Part shown: piece by piece, positions 51,894 to 61,266 of the stretch
How the letters are laid out: the number at the start of each line of letters is the position of its first letter
How positions within the stretch are numbered: the stretch's first letter is position 1
Assembly: GCF_035474595.1 (NCBI RefSeq)
Contig: NZ_DATIND010000092.1
Location: 1-64,000 of the forward strand
Direction: 5' to 3'
DNA from: Longimicrobium sp.
GTDB taxonomy: Bacteria > Gemmatimonadota > Gemmatimonadetes > Longimicrobiales > Longimicrobiaceae
DNA length: 64,000 bases
Program-made: the position numbers and the translations under genes
Notes under the pieces: model-generated
Told to the model about the DNA's origin: nothing
Seen by the model: the letters and a program-made list of their open reading frames with translations, nothing else
Database searches by the model: none

Positions 51894-51931
51894 TTCGTCT
51901 TGTCCCCATCCCCAAGACCCACGAGGACCGC

Positions 51932-54406
51932 ATGCCCCCGGAACGCCTGGTGGTGCACAAGTTCGGCGGGACCAGCCTGGCCGGCGCGGAGCGCTACCGC
52001 GCCGTGGCGGAGATCGTCCTCGCGCGCCCCGAGCCGCGGCGCGCCATGGTCGTCAGCGCCATGGCGGGGGTGACGGACGGGCTGGTGCGCGCGGTGCGGC
52101 TGGCGGGCGCCCGCGACGCCGCGTACGAGCGCGAGATCGCGGCGCTGCGCGAGCGCCACCGCCGGACCGCCGCCGAGCTCCTCCCGCCCGCCGAGGCGGA
52201 ATCGGTCGCCGAGGCGATGGAGCGCGAGCTGGCCGACGTGCACGACGTGCTGCGCGCCGCCTGGATCCTGCGCCACGCCCCGCGCGGCGGCGCCGACATG
52301 GTGTCCGGCGTGGGCGAGGTCTGGTCCGCGCGGCTGCTGGCCGCGTACCTGGGCACGCGCGGCGCGGGCGGCGCCTGGCTGGACGCGCGCGAGGTGCTGG
52401 TCGCCGAGCCCGGCGAGACGACGGCGCGGGTGGACTGGCCCGCCACGCGCGAGCGGCTGCGCGCGTGGGAAGCGGCGCGCGGCGGCATCCCCCCGATGCT
52501 CGTGGTAACCGGCTTTGTCGCCTCCACCGCGGCGGGCGTCCCCGCCACGCTGGGGCGGAACGGGAGCGACTTCTCCGCCTCCATCTTCGGCGCGCTGCTG
52601 GGGGCCGACGAGATCCACATCTGGACCGACGTGGACGGGGTGATGAGCGCCAACCCGCGCCTCGTCCCCGAGGCCATCGTCCTCGACCGCCTGAGCTACC
52701 GCGAGGCGATGGAGCTGGCGCACTTCGGCGCCAGGGTCGTCCACCCGGCGACGATGGGGCCCGCGGTGGAGCGCGGCATCCCCCTCTACATCCGCAACAC
52801 CTTCCGCCCGGACGCGCCGGGAACGCGCATCGACGCCGACGGCGCCCCGGTGCGCATGGTGAAGGGGCTTTCCACGGTGGAGGGCGTGGCCCTGCTGAAC
52901 CTGGAGGGGCCGGGGATGCGCGACGTGCCCGGCACCGCGCACCGCCTGTTCGCCGCGCTCCGCGAGGCCGGCGTGGAGCCGCTGATGGTGTCGCAGGGAA
53001 GCTCGCAGAACTCCATCTGCCTGGCCGTGCCCGCCGCGCTGGCCGGCGCGGCGCGCGGGGCGGCCGACGCGGCCTTCTTCGCCGAGCGCCACCACGGGCA
53101 GGTGCGTGAGACCGAGGTCGACGCCGACTGCTGCCTCCTCGCGGTCGTGGGCGACGGGATGGCGGGGAACCCCGGCGTGGCCGCGCGCTTCTTCGGCGCG
53201 CTGGGGAAGGCGGGCGTGAACATCCGCGCGATCGCGCAGGGCTCGTCGGAGCGCAACATCTCCGTGGTGGTCGGCGGAAGCGAGGCCGAGCGTGCCTTGC
53301 GCGCCGCGCACGCCGGGCTGTACCTGTCCGGGCAGACGCTCTCCATCGGGGTGATCGGCAGCGGCGTGGTGGGAGCGGCGCTGCTGGACCAGCTGGCCGC
53401 GCGCGCCCCCGCCATCCGCCGCGAGCGCAACGTGGACCTGCGCGTGCGCGCCATCTGCACCTCGCGCGCGATGGCGCGGGACGATCGCGGCATCGCGCTC
53501 GGCGGCTGGCGGGGGGAGATGGCGCGCGGCGACGCGCCGGATCTGGACGCCTTCGCCGCGCACGTGCAGACCGAGCACCTGCCGCACGCGGTGATCGTGG
53601 ACTGCACGGCCGACGAGTCCATCGCGCGGCGGTACGCGGAGTGGCTGCGGCGCGGCATCCACGTGGTGACGCCGAACAAGCGCGCGAACACGCTGGAGCT
53701 GGACTACTACCGCCAGCTGCGGGCGCTGGGGCGCGGCGCGGGCGGGCACTACCTGTACGAGACCACGGTCGGCGCGGGGCTCCCCATCATCCAGACGCTG
53801 CGCGACCTGATCGACACGGGCGACGAGGTGCAGCGCATCGAGGGCGTCCTTTCGGGGACGCTGTCGTACCTCTTCAACGCCTTCGACGGGGTGCGGCCGT
53901 TCTCGGAACTGGTCGGCGAGGCGCGGCGCGAGGGGTTCACCGAGCCCGACCCGCGCGACGACCTGTCCGGCGCCGACGTGGCCCGGAAGGTGGTGATCCT
54001 GGGACGGGAGATGGGACTGGAGATGGAGATGGCGGACGTGGAGCTGGAAGGACTGGTGCCCGACGGGCTGCGCGGCGGGAGCGTGGACGACTTCCTCCGC
54101 CGCCTGGGCGAGCACGACGAGCCGATGACGCGGATGTGGCGCGACGCGCACGGGCGCGGCGAGCGGCTGCGCTTCGTCGGCGCCGTCGAGCGGGACGGGC
54201 GGGCGACGGTGCGGCTGCGCGCCTATCCGGCCACGCACGCATTCGCGCGGCTGAACCGCACCGACAACCTGGTGCAGTTCCAGACGCGGCGGTACACGCC
54301 CAACCCGCTGATCGTGCAGGGCCCCGGCGCCGGGCCGGAGGTCACGGCCGGCGGCGTCTTCGCGGACCTGCTGCGCCTGGCCTCGTACCTGGGGGGCGCC
54401 TCGTGA
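51932..54406 (+). CDS. thrA: Bifunctional aspartate kinase / homoserine dehydrogenase
   Basis: 824 residues. Aspartate kinase at about 1-300 (VVHKFGGTSLAGAERY; GRNGSDFSASIFGALLGADE), two ACT-type regulatory modules at about 315-460 (LNLEGPGMRDVPGTAHRLFA; NPGVAARFFGALGKAGVNIR), and homoserine dehydrogenase at about 470-824 (IGVIGSGVVGAALLDQLA; VVTPNKRANTLELDYY; IEGVLSGTLSYLFNAFD). Catalyses steps 1 and 3 from aspartate; feedback inhibition by threonine is expected from the ACT modules. GAGGA lies 6 bases before ATG 51932. Preceded by an attenuator; the stop overlaps thrB (GTGA). Confidence 0.95.
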   Translation: MPPERLVVHKFGGTSLAGAERYRAVAEIVLARPEPRRAMVVSAMAGVTDGLVRAVRLAGARDAAYEREIAALRERHRRTAAELLPPAEAESVAEAMERELADVHDVLRAAWILRHAPRGGADMVSGVGEVWSARLLAAYLGTRGAGGAWLDAREVLVAEPGETTARVDWPATRERLRAWEAARGGIPPMLVVTGFVASTAAGVPATLGRNGSDFSASIFGALLGADEIHIWTDVDGVMSANPRLVPEAIVLDRLSYREAMELAHFGARVVHPATMGPAVERGIPLYIRNTFRPDAPGTRIDADGAPVRMVKGLSTVEGVALLNLEGPGMRDVPGTAHRLFAALREAGVEPLMVSQGSSQNSICLAVPAALAGAARGAADAAFFAERHHGQVRETEVDADCCLLAVVGDGMAGNPGVAARFFGALGKAGVNIRAIAQGSSERNISVVVGGSEAERALRAAHAGLYLSGQTLSIGVIGSGVVGAALLDQLAARAPAIRRERNVDLRVRAICTSRAMARDDRGIALGGWRGEMARGDAPDLDAFAAHVQTEHLPHAVIVDCTADESIARRYAEWLRRGIHVVTPNKRANTLELDYYRQLRALGRGAGGHYLYETTVGAGLPIIQTLRDLIDTGDEVQRIEGVLSGTLSYLFNAFDGVRPFSELVGEARREGFTEPDPRDDLSGADVARKVVILGREMGLEMEMADVELEGLVPDGLRGGSVDDFLRRLGEHDEPMTRMWRDAHGRGERLRFVGAVERDGRATVRLRAYPATHAFARLNRTDNLVQFQTRRYTPNPLIVQGPGAGPEVTAGGVFADLLRLASYLGGAS

Positions 54407-55347
54407 CGCCTCCGTCGCGCGCCACGGCCTTCGCCCCCGCCAGCACCTCCAACCTCGCCGTCGGCTTCGACCTCCTCGGCCATCCGCTGGCGCTGTATGG
54501 AGATCGCGTGACGGTCACGCGGCGCGCGTCCCCCGGTGTCGTGATGGGCGCGGTGACGGGAGTCGCCGGCCCGCTGCCGGCGGACCCCGCCGCGAACACC
54601 GCGGGGACGGCGGTGATGCGCTTCCTGGCCGACCACGCGCCGGGGCTGGGCGTGGAGGTGGCGATCGAGAAGGGGATCCCGCTGGGCTCGGGGATCGGGG
54701 GATCGGCCGCCTCCGCAGTGGCCGCGGTGGTCGCAGCGAACGCGCTGCTCCCGGAGCCGCTCCCCGCCGCCGCGCTCTTCCGCTACGCGCTGATGGGCGA
54801 GGCGGTCGCCAGCGGGGCGATGCACGGCGACAACGTGGCCCCATCGCTCTTCGGCGGGCTGGTGCTGGTGCGCGCCGCCGATCCGCCGGACGTGGTTCCC
54901 CTCCCCGCCCCGCCCGCGCTGCGCTGCGTCCTCGTGCTCCCGCGCCTGCGGCTGGACACGCGCGACGCCCGCGCCGTGCTGCCGAAGTCCGTGCCGCTGG
55001 GCGACTTCATCCACCAGTGCGCGAACCTGGCCGGCGTGGTGGCGGGGTGCTTCCGCGGCGACCTGGCGCTCATCGGCCGCTCGCTGCGCGACGAGGTGAT
55101 CGAGCCGCACCGTGCCGCCCTCATCCCCGGCTTCGCCGCCGTCCAGGCCGCCGCGATGGACGCGGGCGCGCTCGGCTGCTCCATCTCCGGCGCCGGCCCC
55201 AGCCTCTTCGCCTGGTGCGATGAGGATGAAGATGCCGAGCGCGCGCGGATCGCGATGGTCGCTGCCTTCGCCGCCGCCGGAGTCGCCGCCGAGGGCTGGA
55301 CGTCGCCGGTCGACGGCCCGGGCGCGCGGCTGGAGGACGTGGGGTGA
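54403..55347 (+). CDS. thrB: Homoserine kinase
   Basis: 314 residues, GHMP kinase family. ATP loop IPLGSGIGGSAASAVAAVVA; N-terminal ATAFAPASTSNLAVGFDLLG; C-terminal LGCSISGAGPSLFAW. Phosphorylates homoserine for ThrC. The GTG start overlaps the thrA stop by 4 bases. Confidence 0.95.
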   Translation: MTPPSRATAFAPASTSNLAVGFDLLGHPLALYGDRVTVTRRASPGVVMGAVTGVAGPLPADPAANTAGTAVMRFLADHAPGLGVEVAIEKGIPLGSGIGGSAASAVAAVVAANALLPEPLPAAALFRYALMGEAVASGAMHGDNVAPSLFGGLVLVRAADPPDVVPLPAPPALRCVLVLPRLRLDTRDARAVLPKSVPLGDFIHQCANLAGVVAGCFRGDLALIGRSLRDEVIEPHRAALIPGFAAVQAAAMDAGALGCSISGAGPSLFAWCDEDEDAERARIAMVAAFAAAGVAAEGWTSPVDGPGARLEDVG

Positions 55348-55378
55348 TGGGGATGCGTGCGCGTCCCAAAAGATCCAG

Positions 55379-55430
55379 AATGCGAGTGAACTCGCGGCTA
55401 CAACGGCACGCACTCCGCCTGCGCGGAGTT
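55379..55430 (+). repeat. Dispersed repeat family 3, copy c
   Basis: AATGCGAGTGAACTCGCGGC, TACAACGGCACGCACTCCGC, CTGCGCGGAGTT. Opposite in orientation to copy d 50 bases further on; the two make an inverted pair in the thrB-thrC gap. Confidence 0.8.
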
Positions 55431-55477
55431 CAACCGCGTTTCCCCGTCGCACCAGCGATGCGGCCGCCCAGGAGTGA

Positions 55478-55534
55478 TGTCCGCGAAGGCGGACAGTGTG
55501 CAGTTGTAACCGCCACTTCAGCGGCATTTTCCAC
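55478..55534 (-). repeat. Dispersed repeat family 3, copy d
   Basis: ATGTCCGCGAAGGCGGAC, then CAGTTGTAACCGCCACTTCA, then GCGGCATTTTCC. Partner of copy c. Confidence 0.8.
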
Positions 55535-55574
55535 ACACCGATGCCGGTAACAAGCTCCGCATGGCCGGAATGAG

Positions 55575-56867
55575 ATGAGATACATCAGCACGCGCGGCCA
55601 ATCCGATCCCGTCCCGCTCTCCGCGGCGGTGGAGCGCGGGCTGGCGCCGGACGGCGGCCTCTACGTCCCCGAGGCGTATCCCCCCATCGCGCCCGAGGCG
55701 CTGGACGGCGCGGAGACGCTGGCGGAGGTCGCCGAGCGGCTGCTGGCGCCGTTCTTCGCGGGCGATGTGCTGGCGCCCGCGCTGGGCGCCATCTGCCGCG
55801 AGGCGTTCACCGTTCCCGTGCCGCTGCGAGATCTGCGCGATCGCACCGCCGTGCTGGAGCTGTTCCACGGGCCGACCGCGGCGTTCAAGGACGTGGGCGC
55901 GCGCTTCCTGGCCGCGCTGATGTCGCGCCTCGACGGCGGCGACGCGCGGCCGCTCACCATCCTCGTCGCCACCTCGGGCGACACCGGCGGCGCGGTGGCG
56001 GCGGCGTTCCACGGGCGCCCGGGCGTGGAGGTCGCCGTGCTGTATCCGGCGGGGATGGTGTCGCCGCGGCAGGAGAAGCAGCTCACCGCGTGGGGCGGCA
56101 ACGTGCGCGCGTTCGCCGTGCGCGGCGCCTTCGACGACTGCCAGCGCCTGGTGAAGGCGGCCATGGCGGACCCGGCGCTCCGCGCGGCGCGGCGATTGTC
56201 GTCGGCCAACAGCATCAACGTGGGCCGGCTGCTGCCGCAGATGGCCTATTACGCCTGGGCCGCGCGCGAGTACGTCCGCCGCCACGGCGCGGAGCCGGGC
56301 TTCGTCATCCCCTCGGGCAACCTGGGCAACGCCGCGGCGGCGCTCTGGGCGCGCCGCGCCGGGCTCCCCATCCGCCAGGTGGTGATGGCCACGAACGCGA
56401 ACCGCGCCATCGCCGCGTTCGCCGCGGGCGGCGCGTGGGCCGCGCACCCGACCGTGGCCACGCTCGCCAGCGCGATGGACGTGGGCGATCCCAGCAACAT
56501 GGAGCGCATCTTCCACCTCTTCGGCGGCCACGAGCCTGCGCGCGCGGCGCTGTGCGCGGAGCAGGTGGACGACGACGAGATTCGCCGCGTGATCCGCGAA
56601 GGCGAATCGCGGTGGGGCACCGTGTGGGACCCGCACACCGCCACCGCCATCGCCGCGCGCGAGCGCCTCGGCGGCAGCGACTGGATCGTCGTCGCCACCG
56701 CGCACCCCGCCAAGTTCGAGGCCGTCGTCGAGCCGCTCGTCGGCCACGAGATCCCCATCCCCCCCGAGTTGCAGCGCCTCCTCGGCCGCCCCTCCCACGC
56801 CGAGCCCCTGGAGCCCACCCTCGACGCCTTCCGCGCCGCGCTGGAGGGCGAATCAGAGGGGAGATAA
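55575..56867 (+). CDS. thrC: Threonine synthase
   Basis: 430 residues, PLP enzyme: phosphohomoserine to threonine. The PLP lysine is in FHGPTAAFKDVGARFLA; VATSGDTGGAVAAAF is the phosphate-binding loop; RYISTRGQSDPVPLSAAVER is the typical N-terminus. The start at ATG 55575 is 227 bases after thrB, the gap being filled by an inverted pair of family 3 repeats, so coupling to the operon may be altered. A TGGCCGGAATGAG stretch precedes the start without a clear ribosome-binding site. Confidence 0.95.
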   Translation: MRYISTRGQSDPVPLSAAVERGLAPDGGLYVPEAYPPIAPEALDGAETLAEVAERLLAPFFAGDVLAPALGAICREAFTVPVPLRDLRDRTAVLELFHGPTAAFKDVGARFLAALMSRLDGGDARPLTILVATSGDTGGAVAAAFHGRPGVEVAVLYPAGMVSPRQEKQLTAWGGNVRAFAVRGAFDDCQRLVKAAMADPALRAARRLSSANSINVGRLLPQMAYYAWAAREYVRRHGAEPGFVIPSGNLGNAAAALWARRAGLPIRQVVMATNANRAIAAFAAGGAWAAHPTVATLASAMDVGDPSNMERIFHLFGGHEPARAALCAEQVDDDEIRRVIREGESRWGTVWDPHTATAIAARERLGGSDWIVVATAHPAKFEAVVEPLVGHEIPIPPELQRLLGRPSHAEPLEPTLDAFRAALEGESEGR

Positions 56868-56919
56868 CAGCGCCGCGCTGGATGTAGAGTCAGAGGGAGA
56901 CGCCAATCCCCCGCGAAAA

Positions 56920-57132
56920 GACGTCATCCTGAGGCCGGCCACGCCCGAGCCGCTTCCGCACAAGTGCATTCAGGCCGAAGGATCTATCGCCGGATAGCAC
57001 GTCAGCATGCTCCGCGCGCCGGGATGTCGGTCGCCGGTCCCCTGCTCACGTGCGAGGCAGGGTATGGATCCTTCGGCCTGCGACTTTCCGCGCGGGTGCA
57101 GCTTGCGGCGTGGCCGGCCTCAGGATGACGTC
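56920..57132. repeat. Head-to-head pair of family 2 repeats (copies d and e)
   Basis: Copy d (56920-57003) is inverted: GACGTCATCCTGAGGCCGGCC ... CAGGCCGAAGGATC. Copy e (57046-57132) is direct: CTCACGTGC ... GGATCCTTCGGCCTGC ... TGGCCGGCCTCAGGATGACG. Together they form a long inverted repeat with about 42 bases between. They fill the gap between thrC and RiPP-like gene 3. Confidence 0.85.
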
Positions 57133-57196
57133 TTTCGAGGGCGGCGTCAGGACCTGCCCGCACATCCGGTTGCACCGTTTCATCGCCAAACGAAAA

Positions 57197-57226
57197 TGCC
57201 CCGGCGCCGCTCTGGCGCCGGGGCAC
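57197..57226 (-). terminator. Rho-independent terminator after RiPP-like gene 3
   Basis: On the minus strand GCCCCGGCGCC AGAGC GGCGCCGGGGC is followed by ATTTTCGTTT. It lies 29 bases past the stop at 57255. Confidence 0.85.
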
Positions 57227-57254
57227 ATCCATTTGTCCGATCTCGGCCCGCGAT

Positions 57255-57404
57255 CTAGCAGAAGCAGACCGTCGCCTTGCTTCCGGGGACGCAGCCCGGC
57301 TCGTTCGTGCGCGGCGTGATGAGCAGCGATGCCGTATCCTGGGTGACCGGCGTTTCGAAGCTTTCGATGACCAGGTCCTCGGGGTTCAGCGTGAGCTTGG
57401 GCAT
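57255..57404 (-). CDS. RiPP precursor-like peptide 3, pinensin-type leader, 3 Cys
   Basis: 49 residues. Leader PKLTLNPEDLVIESFETP; short linker with TASLLITPRTNEPG; end GCVPGSKATVCFC. The smallest of the four peptides. GGGAGGAG lies 5 bases before the ATG at 57404 and a perfect terminator follows, so it is a complete single-gene unit. No enzyme or transporter is adjacent. The 650 bases upstream (57405-58054) hold a family 3 repeat but no gene I can support. Confidence 0.78.
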   Translation of the reverse strand: MPKLTLNPEDLVIESFETPVTQDTASLLITPRTNEPGCVPGSKATVCFC

Positions 57405-57677
57405 GGTCTCCTCCCGGGCTGGGGTGTGGTGGGAGATGCGGCGAACGCCTCGGCGCGAGGCCGGCGTTCGCGGAGCCGATGCCGCGGGATCGCGGCCGAG
57501 GTAGGCAGCCCCGCATCGAAGAAGCACCCTGCGTCAGCCACCGTCAAGCGCCCGTGCGGATGCGGGCGATGCAAGCCGCCTCGCCCGCTCTGCGGGCCAA
57601 TCCAGAGCGGATGAATGCCGCCGTTGGTTTATGATGTTGCGTGCAGCGGCGGGTTGGCTGCACGGGGAGGAATTCGA

Positions 57678-57731
57678 AGATGCGACTGAAGTCGCGGCTA
57701 CAACTGCACACTGTCCGCCTTCGCGGACATC
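57678..57731 (+). repeat. Dispersed repeat family 3, copy e
   Basis: AGATGCGACTGAAGTCGCGG, CTACAACTGCACACTGTCCG, CCTTCGCGGACAT. The first palindrome is GCGACTGAAGTCGC, again with compensating changes. Confidence 0.8.
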
Positions 57732-58054
57732 GCGCGAGGCGAGCGGCAGTGCGTCGCCTCCGAATCCGCGCGGAGGATGGTTTTGGCGATAATGTCCAGC
57801 GTTGATCCAGCGGCGGCGCAAACAAACCGCATCTGAATCTCGCCGCAGGCGGACGGACTGACACGCAACAAACATCAACGCAGCCGCGGGAGATCGCTCC
57901 CGCGCTGCTGATTTTCATCCCTCTAAAACCGCTTTGGGAAACGTCAGATCAACGTCCGTCAAATCCACAGTTGGTCAGCGGCGACGTAAAAGACGCGCCG
58001 TCGGAACCACCGCTGGACGCGTCACCGATCGACCCTCTCCCCGAACGCATCATC

Positions 58055-58567
58055 ATGACGCAACGAGATCCCCGCGATCCCGCCCACGGTCCATCGGACG
58101 ATGCCGACGACATCGAAGCCAAAGTCCGGGATGTGATGCGACAGGAGCAGACTCCGTCACCTCCACCGCCCGAGCCGGAAGCTCACGACGACATCGATCG
58201 CATCGTTGACGCCCCTGAGAAGAGGAAGTGGCGCCTGTCGTGGGAAGCGGGGAGCATCTTCGCCGTCGTGCTGATCCTTGCCATCGCTGTAGCGGCTCTC
58301 CGCGGCGGAGGCGATGACGGGAAAGAATCGAGCACGTCCCAGCAGCCGCGCGGGATAATCTCACGGCCTCCGCCGCCGCCCGCGGCACCGCTCCTGTCGC
58401 TTACCGACAGAACGGCGATCTGTCGCGACGGCACAGCGTCGTTCAGCAAGCATTCAGGTGGAACCTGCTCGTCCCGCGGTGGCGTCCGATGCTGGATCCA
58501 TCACCCGGGCCCGAACCCTCCGACGACCGCGCCGTTCTGCACCACCCCGTCCGAGAAAGAGCCTTGA
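58055..58567 (+). CDS. Single-pass membrane protein ending in a DUF3761-like motif
   Basis: 170 residues. An acidic cytoplasmic head (PSDDADDIEAKVRDVMRQEQ), a TM (SIFAVVLILAIAVAALRGGG, about 68-87), a Pro-rich linker, then AICRDGTASFSKHSGG, TCSSRGGVRCWI: the DUF3761 pattern. A Pro-rich tail follows with one more Cys. The stop overlaps a TTG of the next gene (TTGA). First of three genes in a row whose products end in this motif. Confidence 0.72.
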   Translation: MTQRDPRDPAHGPSDDADDIEAKVRDVMRQEQTPSPPPPEPEAHDDIDRIVDAPEKRKWRLSWEAGSIFAVVLILAIAVAALRGGGDDGKESSTSQQPRGIISRPPPPPAAPLLSLTDRTAICRDGTASFSKHSGGTCSSRGGVRCWIHHPGPNPPTTAPFCTTPSEKEP

Positions 58568-58602
58568 TCCGCTCGAAGAACCATAGTGAGCTTGGAGAAT
58601 CA

Positions 58603-58920
58603 ATGGATTCCGAGAAATCGTTGCGTCAGTGGCAGGCGAGGGAGCGTGCGGAAGCAAAGCGTCGGCAGGAAGAGGAGAGGCGCAGGAAGCGAGCGGAGAA
58701 GCGGCGCCGGCTTCTGAAGCCGTTGCGGGTGATCGGGTTTGCCATCTCGGCCACTGTCGCCGCCTGGGGAGCATCGAAGATCCGGCATCATGGCGAACGC
58801 GAAGCCTCGTCCGCGACCGCGCTCTGCCGGGACGGAAGCTATTCTTACAGCAAACACCGTCCGGGCACCTGCTCCGGGCATGCAGGCGTGAAGAAGTGGA
58901 TCAATCTCCCTGAGTATTGA
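58603..58920 (+). CDS. Small basic membrane protein ending in a DUF3761-like motif
   Basis: 105 residues from ATG 58603 (GGAGAAT at 5 bases). A highly charged helix (QARERAEAKRRQEEERRRKR), a TM or membrane-proximal segment (PLRVIGFAISATVAAWGASK), then ALCRDGSYSYSKHRPG, TCSGHAGVKKWI. A TTG at 58564 that overlaps the previous stop is the alternative start. The basic helix next to the membrane could bind nucleic acid or lipid; unknown. Confidence 0.72.
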   Translation: MDSEKSLRQWQARERAEAKRRQEEERRRKRAEKRRRLLKPLRVIGFAISATVAAWGASKIRHHGEREASSATALCRDGSYSYSKHRPGTCSGHAGVKKWINLPEY

Positions 58921-58946
58921 GGACCCGTTCATCCCGAGGTGAAGTC

Positions 58947-59726
58947 ATGGGCTTCCGTTTCCGCAAATCGGTGAAGATCGCACCCGGCGTCCGGCTGAAC
59001 TTCAGCCGCTCCGGCGTGAGCACGACGGTGGGCGTGCGTGGGATGAGCGTGAACACCGGCCGCCGGGGCACCTACCTGAACGCGGGGATCCCGGGGACGG
59101 GCATCCGCTCGCGCTCGCGCATCGGTGGCGGCGGGCGCGGAGGCTCGGCGGCGCCGGCTGGCGCGGGGAACACGCTGGCCGGGTGCATGGGATGCGGCGG
59201 CATCGGGTTCATGCTGCTGCTCGTCGTGGGGTTCTGCGGCAGCATCGCCGGCCACCCGGGCGGCGGCTACACCGGCGCCAGCGGCTACGCGCCGCTCTCG
59301 ATCGTCGACAGCAGCGGCTACGGCCAGCAGCGCGAAACGCTGTACGCACGCGGCCAGGTGAACGTGCGCTCCGGCGCCGGCACCTCGTACGCCGTCGTGC
59401 GCACGCTCTCGCGCGGCGATCGTATCGAAGTCGGATCACGGGATTCGCGCGGCTGGGCGGCGGTCTACGAGATCGGCGGCCCGCGCATCGGCTTCGTGCA
59501 TCTCCCCACCACGCGCCTGACCTCGTCCTCGCCATCGGCCGACGACAACGATCGTCCACGCTCGGCGCGCAGTTCGACAGACGGCGAGCGACCACGTTCG
59601 CGACGGCGCTCGGAGCGCAGCGCACCGTCCGGAGCAACCGCCCGCTGCCGCGACGGCACGCCGTCGTTCAGCACGCATCGCCGCGGCACCTGCTCGCATC
59701 ACGGAGGAGTGGCGGAGTGGTATTAG
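58947..59726 (+). CDS. DUF4236 - TM - SH3b - DUF3761 multidomain protein
   Basis: 259 residues. DUF4236 at 1-50 (GFRFRKSVKIAPGVRLNFSR, SGVSTTVGVRGMSVNTGRRG, TYLNAGIPGTGI). TM at about 80-100 (GIGFMLLLVVGFCGSIAG). Bacterial SH3-like domain at about 132-190 (YARGQVNVRSGAGTSYAVVR, TLSRGDRIEVGSRDSRGWAA), a type that often binds peptidoglycan. A Ser/Arg-rich linker leads to ARCRDGTPSFSTHRRG, TCSHHGGVAEWY. GAGGTGA lies 5 bases before the ATG. Last gene of the three-gene unit. Confidence 0.83.
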   Translation: MGFRFRKSVKIAPGVRLNFSRSGVSTTVGVRGMSVNTGRRGTYLNAGIPGTGIRSRSRIGGGGRGGSAAPAGAGNTLAGCMGCGGIGFMLLLVVGFCGSIAGHPGGGYTGASGYAPLSIVDSSGYGQQRETLYARGQVNVRSGAGTSYAVVRTLSRGDRIEVGSRDSRGWAAVYEIGGPRIGFVHLPTTRLTSSSPSADDNDRPRSARSSTDGERPRSRRRSERSAPSGATARCRDGTPSFSTHRRGTCSHHGGVAEWY

Positions 59727-59950
59727 ATCGCGCAGCGCAGCCGCGTCTGTGAGTTACCCAGCACCAGCCTTCGATCTTGCGCCCGAATGCCGCGGCCGCA
59801 GTCGCGGAGCGACTTTGTGCTGTTGTTGCATGCGAATTCCATTCGCCTTCCACCCTGCCGCGGCCAAGCCGTGCCGACGCCGTGTCGCCGCCGCGGCCGC
59901 CGTGGTAAACTGCCGGGATCGTGAAGCACGACTCCCTACCCGGCATCCAC

Positions 59951-61084
59951 ATGACGGATCGATACGACGTGATCGTGGCCGGCCTGGGCGCGATGGGCAG
60001 CGCCTCGGCGTACCACCTGGCGCGGCGCGGGCTGCGCGTGCTGGGGCTGGACCGCTGGCCGCAGCCGCACGCCCACGGCTCGTCGCACGGCGACAGCCGC
60101 ATCATCCGCGAGATGTACTTCGAGCACCCGCTGTACGTCCCGCTCGTGCAGCGCGCGTACGAGCTCTGGCGCGAGCTGGAGCGCGACGCCGGCGAGCCGC
60201 TGATGCGCATCCACGGTGGCCTGATGATCGGCCCGCGGGACGGAATGCTCATCACCGGCACCCTCCGCAGCGCCGCCGAGCACGGGCTCCCGTACGAGTT
60301 GCTGTCGCCCGCCGCGGTCCGCGTCCGCTTCCCCGCCTTCGCCATCTCCGGCGACCTCGTCGCCGTGTTCGACCCGCGCGCGGGATATCTCCACCCCGAG
60401 GCGTGCACCGCCGCGCACCTGGCGCTCGCCGCCCGCCACGGCGCCGACCTCCGCTACGGCGAGCCGGTGGCGGGGTGGGAGGAAGACGGAGACGGCGTCC
60501 GCGTCCGCACCGCGACGCAGGCGTGGACGGCCGATCGCCTGCTCGTCACCGCCGGCGCGTGGACGCGGGAGCTGCTGGGCGGGATCGATCTCCCGCTCAC
60601 CGTCGAGCGCCAGGTGCCGTTCTGGTTCGATCTCCCCGCGGGTGAGGATTACGAGCCGGAGCGCTGCCCGATCTACGCGTGGGAGCACACGACGGGCTTC
60701 ATCGGCTACGGCTTCCCGCGGCTGGAGAAGGGCGTGAAGGCCGCGCGGATGCACCAGGGCGAGACCGCCGCGCACCCCGACGGCATTCGCCGCACCGTCG
60801 ACTCAGACGAGGTGGAGCCGCTGCGGGCCGCGCTGCGCCAGATCCTCCCCGCCGCCGCGGCCGCGCCGGTGCGCGAGAGCACGACCTGTCTCTTCACCAA
60901 CACCCCGGACGGCGACTTCGCCATCGGCTTCCACCCGGCGCATCCGCGCGTCCTCATCTCCACCCCCTGCTCGGGCCACGGCTTCAAGTTCGCCTCCGCC
61001 ATCGGCGAGCTGCACGCCGACCTGCTGACCGAGGGCCGCACCCGCTTCGACCTCGCCCCATTCCGCCTGGAGCGCTTCGGTTGA
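59951..61084 (+). CDS. Monomeric sarcosine oxidase / N-methyl-tryptophan oxidase family flavoenzyme
   Basis: 377 residues. FAD-binding VIVAGLGAMGSASAYHLARR at the N-terminus; GSSHGDSRIIREMYFEHPLY is the family segment after it; STPCSGHGFKFASAIGELHA near the C-terminus has the Cys that carries covalent FAD in this family. It oxidises N-methylated amino acids, making formaldehyde and hydrogen peroxide; which substrate is used cannot be told. ATG 59951 puts the dinucleotide fold at residue 7; GTG 59921 is the alternative. Confidence 0.9.
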   Translation: MTDRYDVIVAGLGAMGSASAYHLARRGLRVLGLDRWPQPHAHGSSHGDSRIIREMYFEHPLYVPLVQRAYELWRELERDAGEPLMRIHGGLMIGPRDGMLITGTLRSAAEHGLPYELLSPAAVRVRFPAFAISGDLVAVFDPRAGYLHPEACTAAHLALAARHGADLRYGEPVAGWEEDGDGVRVRTATQAWTADRLLVTAGAWTRELLGGIDLPLTVERQVPFWFDLPAGEDYEPERCPIYAWEHTTGFIGYGFPRLEKGVKAARMHQGETAAHPDGIRRTVDSDEVEPLRAALRQILPAAAAAPVRESTTCLFTNTPDGDFAIGFHPAHPRVLISTPCSGHGFKFASAIGELHADLLTEGRTRFDLAPFRLERFG

Positions 61085-61266
61085 CGCGCGCGATCACGAT
61101 CGTATCACGCCACACAAACAGGCGTTGAGCGCCCATTTCGCTGATTTACGAATCGGTTGCGCCATGGAGCGCGAAATGCATCTGTTTACGCCCGAGCCGC
61201 GGCCGCGCTCCTGTGCCGGCCGGCTCACGAGCCTTTCCTTCGACCCCCACCCCTCGGAGGCACCTC

